Origin: Eubacterium sp. AF22-8LB
Lineage (GTDB): Bacteria > Bacillota_I > Bacilli_A > Erysipelotrichales > Erysipelotrichaceae
Assembly: GCF_003458715.1 (NCBI RefSeq)
Contig: NZ_QRVI01000010.1
Location: 14,425 to 78,424, forward strand
Direction of reading: 5' to 3'
DNA: 64,000 nt
Shown: positions 26,444 to 35,064 of the stretch, piece by piece
How the letters are laid out: each line of letters opens with the position of its first letter
How positions within the stretch are numbered: position 1 is the stretch's first letter
Notes under the pieces: generated by a model
What the model was told of the DNA's origin: nothing
Database searches by the model: none
What the model saw: only the letters and a program-made list of their open reading frames with translations
Made by a program: the position numbers and the translations under genes

Positions 26444-27313
26444 TTAATTAACCTGAAGCAATGACTTACTCCATCCTCCAGTCTGGAAGACTGCAATAAG
26501 CAATAAAATCGAGTATCCCATCATTGTGAACATTGCTCCCGTTGGATTACTCGAAACATCTAACGCTGAACCTATGGATGCGTTGACAATTTGCACGTAA
26601 AAAACACAAACAATACAAATAAATACACCTTGCAAAGCAAGTGCTAAAAGACGTTTGATAAATGAAATTCCAATATGTTTGAATTCGTTGTTACAGAATG
26701 TACAGAACGGTAACGGTGCAACTGCCGTAAAGACATATATCTCAATAAAACGTATCTGGCATACAAGTTTAACAATCACAATGGAAGCGTGATTCACACA
26801 GTTTGCTAACTGAGCAACAATATATCCTCCTAGAATTGTTCCAGCTTCCTTTTCTTTAAAATAATCTATCAACTCTTGCGATATATCATTTGAATTAAAC
26901 TCCAACAAATTAAAAGTTGAAGATTGTTGCATTCCCTTTACAATTTCACTTGAAATTTGAAAACACATTAAAATAATGATACTCATATTCTTTGCAATTG
27001 TAATTGCAACTGCTACCTTCAAAAATGCCATCAAAATCCAATAGATACCATCCAACCCTTTTGTATCTGTTCGATTAAATATGGCAGCCAACTCAAAAAA
27101 CAGAAATAAAGAAATAATCACAGAAGCAACTCCAGTGCCAATTACATTTGATAAATCCTTAGAAGCTGACCATAACGCTTGAGATGGAAATCCATCAATT
27201 ACATCATTTGGTGCAGCCTGTGCTAACTTCATCACATCATTCAAACTAACGAAATAGTTTGCAAAAACATTTCCAATATCGGATGCCAGACCATTGAAAA
27301 ATTCATCAAGCAT
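26444..27313 (-). CDS. VirB6/TrbL-like polytopic membrane protein
   Basis: This 289-aa protein has about six hydrophobic segments (VIISLFLFFELAAIF, AFLKVAVAITIAKNMSIIILM, FTAVAPLPFCTF, LALQGVFICIVCVFYV, TMMGYSILLLIAVFQTGGW). The pattern matches the VirB6/TrbL channel subunits found between the VirB2-like pilin and PrgI genes on Firmicute ICEs. It probably forms the inner-membrane pore. The start overlaps the end of the preceding gene by 8 bp. Confidence 0.8.
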   Translation of the reverse strand: MLDEFFNGLASDIGNVFANYFVSLNDVMKLAQAAPNDVIDGFPSQALWSASKDLSNVIGTGVASVIISLFLFFELAAIFNRTDTKGLDGIYWILMAFLKVAVAITIAKNMSIIILMCFQISSEIVKGMQQSSTFNLLEFNSNDISQELIDYFKEKEAGTILGGYIVAQLANCVNHASIVIVKLVCQIRFIEIYVFTAVAPLPFCTFCNNEFKHIGISFIKRLLALALQGVFICIVCVFYVQIVNASIGSALDVSSNPTGAMFTMMGYSILLLIAVFQTGGWSKSLLQVN

Positions 27314-27683
27314 CTACATCATCCTCCCTTCTCTGAACAGACAGTATTAACTGTAAATTAGATATATATTTATTTAAAACGACCTTTTGCTGATCGATTG
27401 AATTTTCGATAATTGAATTGTTATCTTTAAAAGCAATCCCTTGTAATTTTAAAGAATCATCATCTAACAGCCTGTTTATAGATTTTAAAGATGTTTGAAT
27501 ATCATCTAATGTACTCAATAAATCTCTAGATGCTATACATAGCTTTTCGTTTAGAAAGAGCGTATTCAATAAACTGGCATTCAACGGTTCACGATAATTT
27601 TCTATCATAAGATTTAATCTTTCTTTTTTAGCATTTTCTATACATGAATCTAAATCATGTAATCTACTTTGAAATTCCGTCAT
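27306..27683 (-). CDS. Hypothetical coiled-coil protein of the transfer operon
   Basis: This 125-aa protein begins MTEFQSRLHDLDSCIENAKK and is almost wholly helical, with heptad-like leucines (LLNTLFLNEKLCIASRDLLSTLDDIQTSLKSINRLL). The ATG at 27683 has GGAGG upstream. The longer frame to 27752 would translate palindrome A8 and is rejected. The role is unknown. It sits between the VirB2-like and VirB6-like genes and overlaps the latter. Confidence 0.55.
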   Translation of the reverse strand: MTEFQSRLHDLDSCIENAKKERLNLMIENYREPLNASLLNTLFLNEKLCIASRDLLSTLDDIQTSLKSINRLLDDDSLKLQGIAFKDNNSIIENSIDQQKVVLNKYISNLQLILSVQRREDDVDA

Positions 27684-27702
27684 TTTCATCCTCCAAAGAA
27701 AC

Positions 27703-27728
27703 AAAGGAGGCAGTACTGCCCCCCTTTT
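27703..27728. repeat. Palindrome A8
   Basis: GGCAGTACTGCC (27709-27720) with arms AAAGG/CCTTT lies between the VirB2-like stop and the RBS at about 27690. Confidence 0.85.
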
Positions 27729-27732
27729 CGTT

Positions 27733-27945
27733 CTAGCCAAAGTTAACGTCAATCGTTGTTAACCATGCAGCCGCAGCAATGATCAAAGCTCCACCAACAG
27801 CACGTAAAACACCTTGTTTGATATCCTGTCCATTATGGTCATTCAATCCGCCTGCCATGACAACAATACCCCAAACAGTCCAAACGCCTCCAAAAGCAAT
27901 TAAACCCTTTGAAATAATACTAAAACCTTGTTGCAAATAATTCAT
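27733..27945 (-). CDS. Maff2-family small membrane protein (VirB2/TrbC-like)
   Basis: This 70-aa protein begins MNYLQQGFSIISKGLIAFGG. It has two hydrophobic helices separated by a Gly/Asn/Asp loop (VWTVWGIVVMAGGLND; GVLRAVGGALIIAAAAWL). Size, topology and position before the VirB6-like gene match the Maff2/TrbC-like pilin-type components of Firmicute conjugation modules. It could line the channel or form a short conjugative pilus. Confidence 0.82.
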   Translation of the reverse strand: MNYLQQGFSIISKGLIAFGGVWTVWGIVVMAGGLNDHNGQDIKQGVLRAVGGALIIAAAAWLTTIDVNFG

Positions 27946-27977
27946 TTTCTTTACCTCTTCTTTCTAATATATAAAAA

Positions 27978-27997
27978 GATGGCAGTACTGCCATCTA
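27978..27997. repeat. Palindrome A9
   Basis: AGATGGCAGTACTGCCATCT is a perfect 20-bp palindrome between the virD4 stop (28012) and the Maff2 start. Confidence 0.92.
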
Positions 27998-28011
27998 ATT
28001 ACCAAAAATAT

Positions 28012-29169
28012 TTATGGACGATTTATACTGGTATCTGTTGCAGGAAGAAAGCCGTCCACATCATATCTTTCTTCTTCATTGATTCTTTCTTCCACAAAAT
28101 CTAAATCATCTTGAGTCTGATACACAGCGTCATCGCTAATCAATAAATCCGTTTTACCAGAGTATTCACCACGCTTGTATCCATCTAATTTATTTTCTGA
28201 CTCAGATTGATTATTCTTTATATATTCATTACGTTGTTCTTCACGCATTTTTTCTAAGTTACGCACTTCTTCTAAGAAAACATCAATATCAAAGAAGTTT
28301 TGTTTTGCAATCTCTTTATCGTGTGCATCACAAGTTTCATCCACTCTTGGATGATCTTTGACATCGTATTTCCAGTCTTCATAAATATGCTGACCTTGAA
28401 TATGAATCAAGCATTTGCGATTATCCAACATTGCAATATCACCAATTGAGTATACGTCACTTGCAATCAACTGTTCACCAACCGTGTAAGATGAACTTGT
28501 TCCTTTACTTGTGGAATGTGTAACGTGCGTAACTGTTTCCTTTCCTGCCAGTTCAGAAATAACCTTTTGCGTTGTTGGACCTTTAGACCCTAAGAACAAA
28601 GTAATAGAACAGTTCTCGAAAATTGCCTCCCAATCATCTCCATACAATGACTTGGATTTAATTTGTGAAATACCTTGTACGATTACAGCAGTGCTGATTT
28701 CACGAGAACGCATTGTACTGATTTTACGGTTAAAATCTGGTTGCTTTCCACAGTTAGCAAACTCATCATTAATGATTCTTACGTGTATTGGCAGTTTGTG
28801 GTCTGCACGAGCATCTGCAATGTAATAAAGCTGAGTATATAATTGCTGAAGGATGATAGATGCCATGAAATTAAAAACATCATCTGAATCATTAATAACA
28901 ATAAACAAAATAGATTTTCTTAGTCTGTTTTTAGGTAAATCCTCATACGACGGTTTATCTGACCTACCTTTAGTAAATCTTTCATAAACATCACGATCAA
29001 TATCAAGTTTTAAATCGTTATGCTTTTTCTCATCAGCTGAAGTTATCATTGGCTGACCTAATCTTTCAAGATGTAACTCATCCTTTTGTAAGATTCTTTT
29101 CAATTCTGGAGAAGCAAAGATAGATAATCGGACACCAATTGAAATCAAAATAGATTTTGCTGTCTTACC
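28012..29169 (-). pseudogene. VirD4 coupling protein, C-terminal part (gene interrupted by IME)
   Basis: About 385 codons of a type IV coupling protein. Reading across the junction gives GKTAKSILISIGVRLSIFAS. VirD4/TraG motifs follow: KSILFIVINDSDDVFNFMASIILQQLYTQL, the Walker B-like VRIINDEFANCG, MRSREISTAVIVQGISQIK and LFLGSKGPTTQKVISELAGKET. A start inside the fragment (29148) could express a truncated product, but Walker A is on the other piece at 37.5 kb. Removing 29170-37037 rebuilds an intact protein of about 747 aa. Confidence 0.85.
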
Positions 29170-29213
29170 AGAGACGAAAAGTCAAGGACTTTTTCATCAA
29201 ATCCAAAAAGAAG

Positions 29214-29372
29214 TCACATTTTGCGGACTTCCTCACGGAGCAGACGCTTGATTTTGTCCTCCATTGTCTCTTTTGCGGTCTGGCTGAAATGCACACGGAC
29301 GATATAGGTTGTCTTGCCGATCTGCTTTCTGACAGTCGGGCAAGTGGCGGTGTTGGTTGCGGTATTGTTCAT
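29214..29372 (-). CDS. TnpW-like small protein
   Basis: This 52-aa protein begins MNNTATNTATCPTVRKQIGK, contains TYIVRVHFSQTAKETMEDKI, and ends RLLREEVRKM. It matches the short TnpW-type proteins of Tn4451-like elements. GGAGG lies just before the ATG at 29372. The function in the family is not known. It is the gene closest to the right att junction. Confidence 0.65.
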   Translation of the reverse strand: MNNTATNTATCPTVRKQIGKTTYIVRVHFSQTAKETMEDKIKRLLREEVRKM

Positions 29373-29514
29373 TCAAAATCCTCCTGTAAATGAAAAATGC
29401 CCGGTGACTGTTCATCATCGGGCGGTGTCGGTATGAGAGAACAAGGCAAGGCGGCAACATTAAGGTATCTATAAAACCATTGCCGTCTTTGCCACGCTTG
29501 CCGTGTTCCTGTTG

Positions 29515-31386
29515 TCAATCTCGGAGATAGCAGACCCATGCTGTGCCGTCTTTCTCGGTCACAAGTCTGTCCCCGATACGGCTCTTTGCCGTTCTCATGG
29601 TGCGTGAGGAAATCCCACGCTCATTGACTGCCTTTTCCAGCTCTGCACTCGGCATACGCTTTCCGTCCGCAAGCAGTTCCAGAATGAGCATTTGCGCCTG
29701 TGCGGTCTTGCTTTCGGTCTTGGCGGTGTCTGTCCCGGCAAGAAGCTCGTCAGCGGTAATGTCATAAGCCCCTATCCACTCAAAGCCTTTCTCGTCTCCC
29801 AGAGAAAAGGCAAGGGACTGTCCGGGCGGCGCAAGGGAGCTTTTCTCATGGATAAGCACCCTCGTTGTGGGACTGTCCTTCAGCTTGCCGATAAAGAGCA
29901 GACTGCGGACTGCCGCCGTAATGTCGATAGACCCTAATCCCCGGTAGGTGCTTTGCGTTCCTGCGGCTTTGTTCAGGTGTCCAATCAGCACGATAGCGCA
30001 CCCGGTAGCCTGTGCAATGTCTCCCAGACTGCGGAATATCGGGCGCACCTCGTTTGCTCTGTTCATGTCCACATCTGCGCCCAGAAACGCCTGTACCGGG
30101 TCAATGATAACAAGCCTTGCGTTGTTCTCCCGGATTGCCCTTGCTATGCGCTCATCGGCAAGGGTCAGCGGTGTGTCCCTATCGTCAATGACAAGCACTC
30201 GTTCAAGGTCTGCGTCAGCTTCCATCAGCCGGGGCTTAACGGTATCGCCCAAACCGTCCTCGGCGGTCTGATAGATGATATTAAAAGGCTCAATTGTTTC
30301 CATACCGGGCAAGGGCTTTCGGTTGGTGCAAGCCGCCGCAAGACGCATGGCAAAGTAGGTCTTTCCCTCGCCGGGGTTGCCCTGTATGATCGTCAGCTTT
30401 CCAAAGGGGATATACGGAAACCATAGCCAATCCACGCTCGTCAGCTCCACATCTGCCATACGGAGCATGGGGACAGGCTGGGCGGTGGGCAGCTCTCGTA
30501 GCGTGATTGTTTCCGCTATAAATTTGCGGCTGGGAATGTCCCCTTGCTGACGGAGAACATCGTTCCAGTCTTTCCTTGCCGGGACAAGGCGAATGACGGC
30601 GATCTCGCTGGGAATGGACTGTGCCAGTCGGGTACAGGCTTCGCTTCCTGCGGTGTCGCTGTCAAGGCAGAGGAACACTTTTTGGGTGTCCTTGCGTTCA
30701 GAAAGAAAACGGTCAAGAGCTTTGCCCGAAACGCCGCCCAGGGCAAGATAATTTCTTTTCTGCCAGTCCTGCGGATAAAGGCAGATGAATGATAACAGGT
30801 CAATCGGTGCTTCAAAGACAAAGAGCTGGTTGCCGTTTCCCTCATAGCGGAACGGATAGGACTTGTCAGACCCGGCAATGTCCTGTCTGAATGGGTCTGC
30901 CGTTCCTCGCACATGGGCGTATCTCGGCGTACCGCTTCGGTCTCTGCCGACAAACACAACATTGTGCCGCTTTGCTTCCTCGTAAATATCCCCGGAAAGA
31001 AGAAAAGCCTCAACAAGCGTTTTGTTGAGACCTCGGCTTTCGCAAAGAAATTGAATTGCTCTGTCGGCTGTTCTGTTGTGCAAGGGCAAGTGAAACGCTG
31101 TGGGCGGTGTTGTGCTGGCTTCGCTCTGCCCCTCGCCGCTTTCGCCGGTCAGGAGCTGGACAGCTTCGGGAAAGGACTTGCCGTAAAACTCCATGACGAA
31201 ATCAATGGGATAGCCGCCCTTGCTCTGGCTGTGGCGAAACCACTTGTTTCCCCGGACGGTCAGGCTGTCATGTTCTTTCCAACGGTATTCCCGTCCGCTT
31301 TTGATAAGTGTCTCTCCCTGTGTGCGGAGAAAATCTTCCAGACTGACGGCGTTTGCCCGGTCAATCTGTGCTTGGGTGTAATTCAT
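29515..31386 (-). CDS. Primase-helicase (CHC2/TOPRIM + RepA-like ATPase)
   Basis: This 623-aa protein has an N-terminal CHC2-like zinc-finger fold (about 1-85, RWKEHDSLTVRGNKWFRHSQ) and a TOPRIM domain (FVFEAPIDLLSFICLY; VFLCLDSDTAGSEA). A RecA-fold helicase domain follows with Walker A QGNPGEGKTYFA (about 330-341) and RLVIIDPVQAF (Walker B). A winged-helix-like C-terminus ends the protein. It likely replicates the circular excised IME or primes the transferred strand. It overlaps the relaxase gene by 4 bp (ATGA). High-GC codon use contrasts with the ICE. Confidence 0.85.
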   Translation of the reverse strand: MNYTQAQIDRANAVSLEDFLRTQGETLIKSGREYRWKEHDSLTVRGNKWFRHSQSKGGYPIDFVMEFYGKSFPEAVQLLTGESGEGQSEASTTPPTAFHLPLHNRTADRAIQFLCESRGLNKTLVEAFLLSGDIYEEAKRHNVVFVGRDRSGTPRYAHVRGTADPFRQDIAGSDKSYPFRYEGNGNQLFVFEAPIDLLSFICLYPQDWQKRNYLALGGVSGKALDRFLSERKDTQKVFLCLDSDTAGSEACTRLAQSIPSEIAVIRLVPARKDWNDVLRQQGDIPSRKFIAETITLRELPTAQPVPMLRMADVELTSVDWLWFPYIPFGKLTIIQGNPGEGKTYFAMRLAAACTNRKPLPGMETIEPFNIIYQTAEDGLGDTVKPRLMEADADLERVLVIDDRDTPLTLADERIARAIRENNARLVIIDPVQAFLGADVDMNRANEVRPIFRSLGDIAQATGCAIVLIGHLNKAAGTQSTYRGLGSIDITAAVRSLLFIGKLKDSPTTRVLIHEKSSLAPPGQSLAFSLGDEKGFEWIGAYDITADELLAGTDTAKTESKTAQAQMLILELLADGKRMPSAELEKAVNERGISSRTMRTAKSRIGDRLVTEKDGTAWVCYLRD

Positions 31387-32879
31387 CGGGATAGTTCCTC
31401 CTTTTTCTGTCGTGTTTGGGGTCGATTTTGGAGCTTTTGTTCCTCTGTACGCTCGTTAAATCGGGCGGCAGTATCTACGCATGACTTGACCTTCCAAAGG
31501 CGGTGTAAATCGTCTCTGACAGCCTTAAACTCGCCATAGGTGGTTTCGTGCGCCTGTTCCAGCTCGTCATACTCGTCGGACAGCTTTTTCATATCCACCT
31601 TGCCGTCCGGGAACTCCCCGGTCAGCTTTCGTCTGGCGGCGTAGAACTGTATCAGTTCCGCTTCATGCTCTGCCTTGTACTTGGCTCTGGGCTTCTCAAA
31701 CTTGATTTTCTGCAAGCCGTCATAGACAGGCTTCAAGTTCTGGAAAGCAGCGGAGCTGTCATAGAGCTGCTTGATTTCTTTCATTCGTGCGGTCTGCCCG
31801 TCCAGCGTTTTCTTCAAGCTCTCTGTGGTGGAGCTGTGTTCATTGACACGGCTTTCCAAATCTTCAAGGTTGTAAATGCCGTTTGCCCGGAGATAATTGA
31901 AAGTCTCGTTCATCTCCTTTAGGTTGCTGATTTTGCCTTTCTGGGAATAAGCCCCGGCTTTGCGCTGGGTGTAGTAGGCGTTCAGCAGAGAAACAAGGTT
32001 GGGTGCCTGCGGCTTGGCAAGCTCCGCTTTTGCTTCGGCAATCCAATCAAACAGGAGAGCGATTTTCTTCTTGATGTCCCGGATAACGGCATTGGTTGCT
32101 CTGATCCAGCGGTTGAACTCGCCTTTCTCGGTGCGTATGCCTTTCTTCTCCATTGCCCGGACGGTTGCGCCCTCATGGACGGTGGGAAGAAGCTCCACGC
32201 CCTGACGCTCATAGCTTCGGTGGTCGATACGAACATCAATACCTTTTTCCGCAAACTTGGCATTGCATAGCTCCGCCCATGCTTCACGCCAATGTTCCAG
32301 CGTTTCGGGACTGCCCCAGTCGGTAGTGGGAACGGCGTTGAACACAAACTTTCCGTCTGCGTCTCGGATACGGTTGCCGTCCTCGTCCAGCTCATACACC
32401 CGGCGTTGCTTTAGTCCCCATTTGCCGTTCTGCTCGATGGGGCGGATGGGGCAAAGCACATGAAAATGCGGGTTTGGTATGCCGCCGTCCTCCCGGTCTG
32501 GCTGGTGTACGGCGAAGTCAACCACCATGCCACGGCTCACAAAGTTCTCCAACAAAAATTGCCTTGTAAGAGCGATGTTTTCCTCAAGGGAAAATTCATT
32601 CTGCAAGGCAATGTCAAAGCTGTATGCAAGCTGGGCGTTCTTTCCACGCTCGGCTTTTTCCACGGCGTTCCATAGGGTCTGGCGGTCTGCGTATTCTGGC
32701 GGTGCATGGGACGGCAGGAGAATATCGGAGCAGATCACGCCGCCCTTGCGGGTGTAGTCGCTGTATTCGCCGTAATACTCGCTATACAATCGCTCCCCGG
32801 CACGGTAGGCGGCAGAAGCGATAGCGGACTGTCCTGCGCTTCGCTTAGTCTGCGTGACGCTCAGATGAAATAGTGCCAT
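31383..32879 (-). CDS. mobA: MobA/MobL-family relaxase (MOBQ)
   Basis: This 498-aa relaxase begins MALFHLSVTQTKRSAGQSAI, with SAAYRAGERL typical of MobA. The metal-binding motif is NPHFHVLCPIRP with VDFAVHQPDR. The C-terminal third is coiled coil and basic. It nicks the oriT and covalently leads the strand into the host ICE's channel. The start overlaps the accessory gene by 35 bp. A matching MOBQ-type nick sequence occurs at 34031-34041. Confidence 0.92.
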   Translation of the reverse strand: MALFHLSVTQTKRSAGQSAIASAAYRAGERLYSEYYGEYSDYTRKGGVICSDILLPSHAPPEYADRQTLWNAVEKAERGKNAQLAYSFDIALQNEFSLEENIALTRQFLLENFVSRGMVVDFAVHQPDREDGGIPNPHFHVLCPIRPIEQNGKWGLKQRRVYELDEDGNRIRDADGKFVFNAVPTTDWGSPETLEHWREAWAELCNAKFAEKGIDVRIDHRSYERQGVELLPTVHEGATVRAMEKKGIRTEKGEFNRWIRATNAVIRDIKKKIALLFDWIAEAKAELAKPQAPNLVSLLNAYYTQRKAGAYSQKGKISNLKEMNETFNYLRANGIYNLEDLESRVNEHSSTTESLKKTLDGQTARMKEIKQLYDSSAAFQNLKPVYDGLQKIKFEKPRAKYKAEHEAELIQFYAARRKLTGEFPDGKVDMKKLSDEYDELEQAHETTYGEFKAVRDDLHRLWKVKSCVDTAARFNERTEEQKLQNRPQTRQKKEELSR

Positions 32880-33204
32880 CGGCTTTCAACTCCTTTTCTC
32901 TGTTTGCTTGGCTGATATGGGTAATCGCCATGTGACGGACGGCTCGCTGGACTTCGGACAGAGAAAAGATGTGTTCCATCAGCTCTGTCATTTCGGTGCG
33001 TGTGAGATCTTTGACCTCCGGGGCAAGGCTCTCAATCGTGCCGCCCAGATTGCAAAGGCGGTGGGTGCGCTTGGTGCGTTCGCCTTTCTCCAGATACTTC
33101 TTTCTGTTCTCCAGACGCTCCAGCTTGTGCTGTTCCTGTGCAAGCTGCGTCTCGGCTCGTTCCTTTTCGGCTCGAAGCTGTTCAAGGGTTTTCGGTTTTG
33201 TCAT
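32845..33204 (-). CDS. DUF3847-type relaxosome accessory protein
   Basis: This 119-aa protein begins MTKPKTLEQLRAEKERAETQ. It is a charged helical protein with TKRTHRLCNLGGTIESLAPEVKDLTRTEMTELMEHIF. Such proteins are encoded directly before MobA/MobL relaxases on Firmicute IMEs and probably assist oriT binding. GGAGGTC precedes the ATG at 33204. Confidence 0.75.
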   Translation of the reverse strand: MTKPKTLEQLRAEKERAETQLAQEQHKLERLENRKKYLEKGERTKRTHRLCNLGGTIESLAPEVKDLTRTEMTELMEHIFSLSEVQRAVRHMAITHISQANREKELKADGTISSERHAD

Positions 33205-33335
33205 TGTAATTGACCTCCTTTTTTGATTTTGCGGATAAAAAAAGACCGTCAACTTTTCGCATAGTGCGACCAGTCAACGGTCTGATTTTCGGTATTCGGT
33301 TTTTGTGTTCAGTTAGACAAACTGGAATTTGTCTA

Positions 33336-33752
33336 TCACTTCGTATATGGCTCTGTATCTTTACCATCATATACGAACACTTTTATTTCCGTCTTCGTAT
33401 CAACAGCTGCATGAATACCAACAGTGTATTCTTTATCGGCTGCAACCTGCAAGAATGAATAGCATCCACCTGAAGATATCTTGTCTGATACGATTTCTGG
33501 TTCTCCCTCGCACAGTAAATGCACTACAATATCAAAATCATTTCTATTCTGAATCGTCAAAGCTCCTGTTTTGGATATAACTTTTGAATCGGCATAATTT
33601 ATCACATATTTCTCGGATGTTGACGCTTCCATGCAAGTCACAGAGCAATCCCACATTATAGATGCTTTTTTCTTTCTATAAACTTCAGAAGACCTAAACG
33701 CTGAAAGTGTAATTCCTATTATTACCACCAATACACATATAGTTACTATCAC
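33336..33752 (-). CDS. Membrane-anchored hypothetical protein
   Basis: This 138-aa protein has one N-terminal membrane segment (IVTICVLVVIIGITLSAF) and an external beta-rich domain (TGALTIQNRNDFDIVVHLLC). The start is a GTG at 33752 without a strong RBS. It is AT-richer than the flanking mobilization genes, like the nearby lnu(C), so it may be cargo. The family is not recognised. Confidence 0.5.
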   Translation of the reverse strand: MIVTICVLVVIIGITLSAFRSSEVYRKKKASIMWDCSVTCMEASTSEKYVINYADSKVISKTGALTIQNRNDFDIVVHLLCEGEPEIVSDKISSGGCYSFLQVAADKEYTVGIHAAVDTKTEIKVFVYDGKDTEPYTK

Positions 33753-33994
33753 GATTGTAGCTTTTTCTTCACTTTACTCACCTCCACAAATTCCGATTTG
33801 CTTGTTCCATAAAATTCATTTTATTCGCCTTCAAACTTGCTGGCGGCGAACAGCATTTTATGCTGTTTGCGGACGGCAAGTCCACAAGGGATAGCCGCTT
33901 TAGCGGCGCAAGGGGGTGTAGCCACCTTGACGGAACGAAGTGACGCAACATTCTCGGTCAAGCAGTTTTCTTCTGCTGACGGAGAATGAAGCTC

Positions 33995-34045
33995 CGCAGG
34001 ACGCACGATACTCCCGATAGGAGAGTATAGAAGTGCGCCCTTTAG
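33995..34045. other. Candidate oriT (MOBQ/RSF1010-like nick region)
   Basis: AAGTGCGCCCT (34031-34041) matches the nick region known for RSF1010-type MOBQ plasmids. Just upstream is a nested inverted repeat: CGCAC/GTGCG outside and ATACTC/GAGTAT inside. It lies about 0.8 kb upstream of the mobA operon, as expected for the cognate oriT. The surrounding segment 33821-34088 has no gene. Confidence 0.65.
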
Positions 34046-34088
34046 TTCCTAAAGGGATTTTATCAGTGCGACAAACTGAAATTTGTAG

Positions 34089-34583
34089 TTATCTATACTC
34101 ATTTGGAATTTCGATATGAAATGTCTCACACAATAACTTCACATCATGCACATCATTCTCATCAAATTCGTATCCCAGATGGAACATTACTTGACTATAT
34201 GGTTCAATACAGGAAACCTCTATCTCCTCAATTTTTCCTTTGCCCGAAAAAGTTTCTATCGGAAAACAATCCCCCTCATAAAGAATTTCACCTTCGCCCG
34301 TATATTCAAAACAATGCAAATCAACAATTCTGTTTTTCGCATCTTCCCATACAGTATGGTTCAATGTTGTATATTCCATCTTAATCTCATAAAAGTCATT
34401 AGCTTTCATCATCTCTATAAAGTTCTGATAATCTTTCTTTTCTACAAAAATATCAATATCGTTATGGGCTCTTGACTGATATCCAAGAAGAGCATCTACA
34501 CCCCAGCCGCCATCAAGAAAGACTTTAATCTCCGCATCTATTGCAAATTGAAGAATCTGTTTTACATCTGTTATATTGACCAT
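34089..34583 (-). CDS. lnu(C): Lincosamide nucleotidyltransferase Lnu(C)
   Basis: This 164-aa protein has the length of Lnu(C). It adenylylates lincosamides at a hydroxyl group and thereby inactivates them. The nucleotidyltransferase core is FLDGGWGVDALLGYQSRAHNDIDIFV (G-W-G-V-D and the D-I-D metal pair), followed by HTVWEDAKNRIVDLHCFEYTGEG. The ATG at 34583 (MVNITDVKQILQFAIDAEIK) is preferred. A longer frame to 34631 lacks family support. The gene is AT-rich inside a GC-rich element, which indicates separate acquisition. Confidence 0.92.
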   Translation of the reverse strand: MVNITDVKQILQFAIDAEIKVFLDGGWGVDALLGYQSRAHNDIDIFVEKKDYQNFIEMMKANDFYEIKMEYTTLNHTVWEDAKNRIVDLHCFEYTGEGEILYEGDCFPIETFSGKGKIEEIEVSCIEPYSQVMFHLGYEFDENDVHDVKLLCETFHIEIPNEYR

Positions 34584-34719
34584 CTTATCATCTCCGCAAA
34601 ATTCCGATTTGTTGCTCAATTTCGTATTCAAATTATACCATAAAACTTGTGAACAATTCTACCGCAACTTTGGACTATATGAGAAAAGTCCGAACAGTTT
34701 TCTGCCCGGACTTCCTCGC

Positions 34720-35064
34720 TCAATTATAAATCAACTCTGCTTTCACAACTTCCTCTGCCTGCGCCTTGCAAGCGTTCATCTGCCGCACCCATTCCATTTG
34801 GTTTTCAGCTTTCAGTTGCTCGGTCACGCCGTTTTGCTCTGCCAGTGACCGCACGATCAGCTCCATGCGGTTTCGTGCCGCTTCTTCAATCTCGGCGCAA
34901 TGTTCAAAGAGCTTGTCGGATAGCACCAGTTCATTGAACAGTATCGGGCGGTGCATTTCTAAATACGCCTTGCGAAGTCTGCCGTAGTGTCCGATGGGCT
35001 TGGTCTTGCGGATAATGATGTTCGGGATAAGATAATCGCCGTTCTGCCTGTAAGTGATATTCAT
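34720..35064 (-). CDS. TnpV-like protein
   Basis: This 114-aa protein begins MNITYRQNGDYLIPNIIIRK and contains GHYGRLRKAYLEMHRPILFNELVLSDKLFEHC, typical of TnpV proteins accompanying TnpX in Tn4451-like transposons. The function is unproven. It is coupled to tnpX by a 4-bp overlap. Confidence 0.85.
   Translation of the reverse strand: MNITYRQNGDYLIPNIIIRKTKPIGHYGRLRKAYLEMHRPILFNELVLSDKLFEHCAEIEEAARNRMELIVRSLAEQNGVTEQLKAENQMEWVRQMNACKAQAEEVVKAELIYN

Noticed and set aside
29692..33226. Several plus-strand ORFs of 60-200 codons in the GC-rich element
   Set aside because: They are all antisense to the well-supported relaxase and primase-helicase genes and have no recognisable domains.
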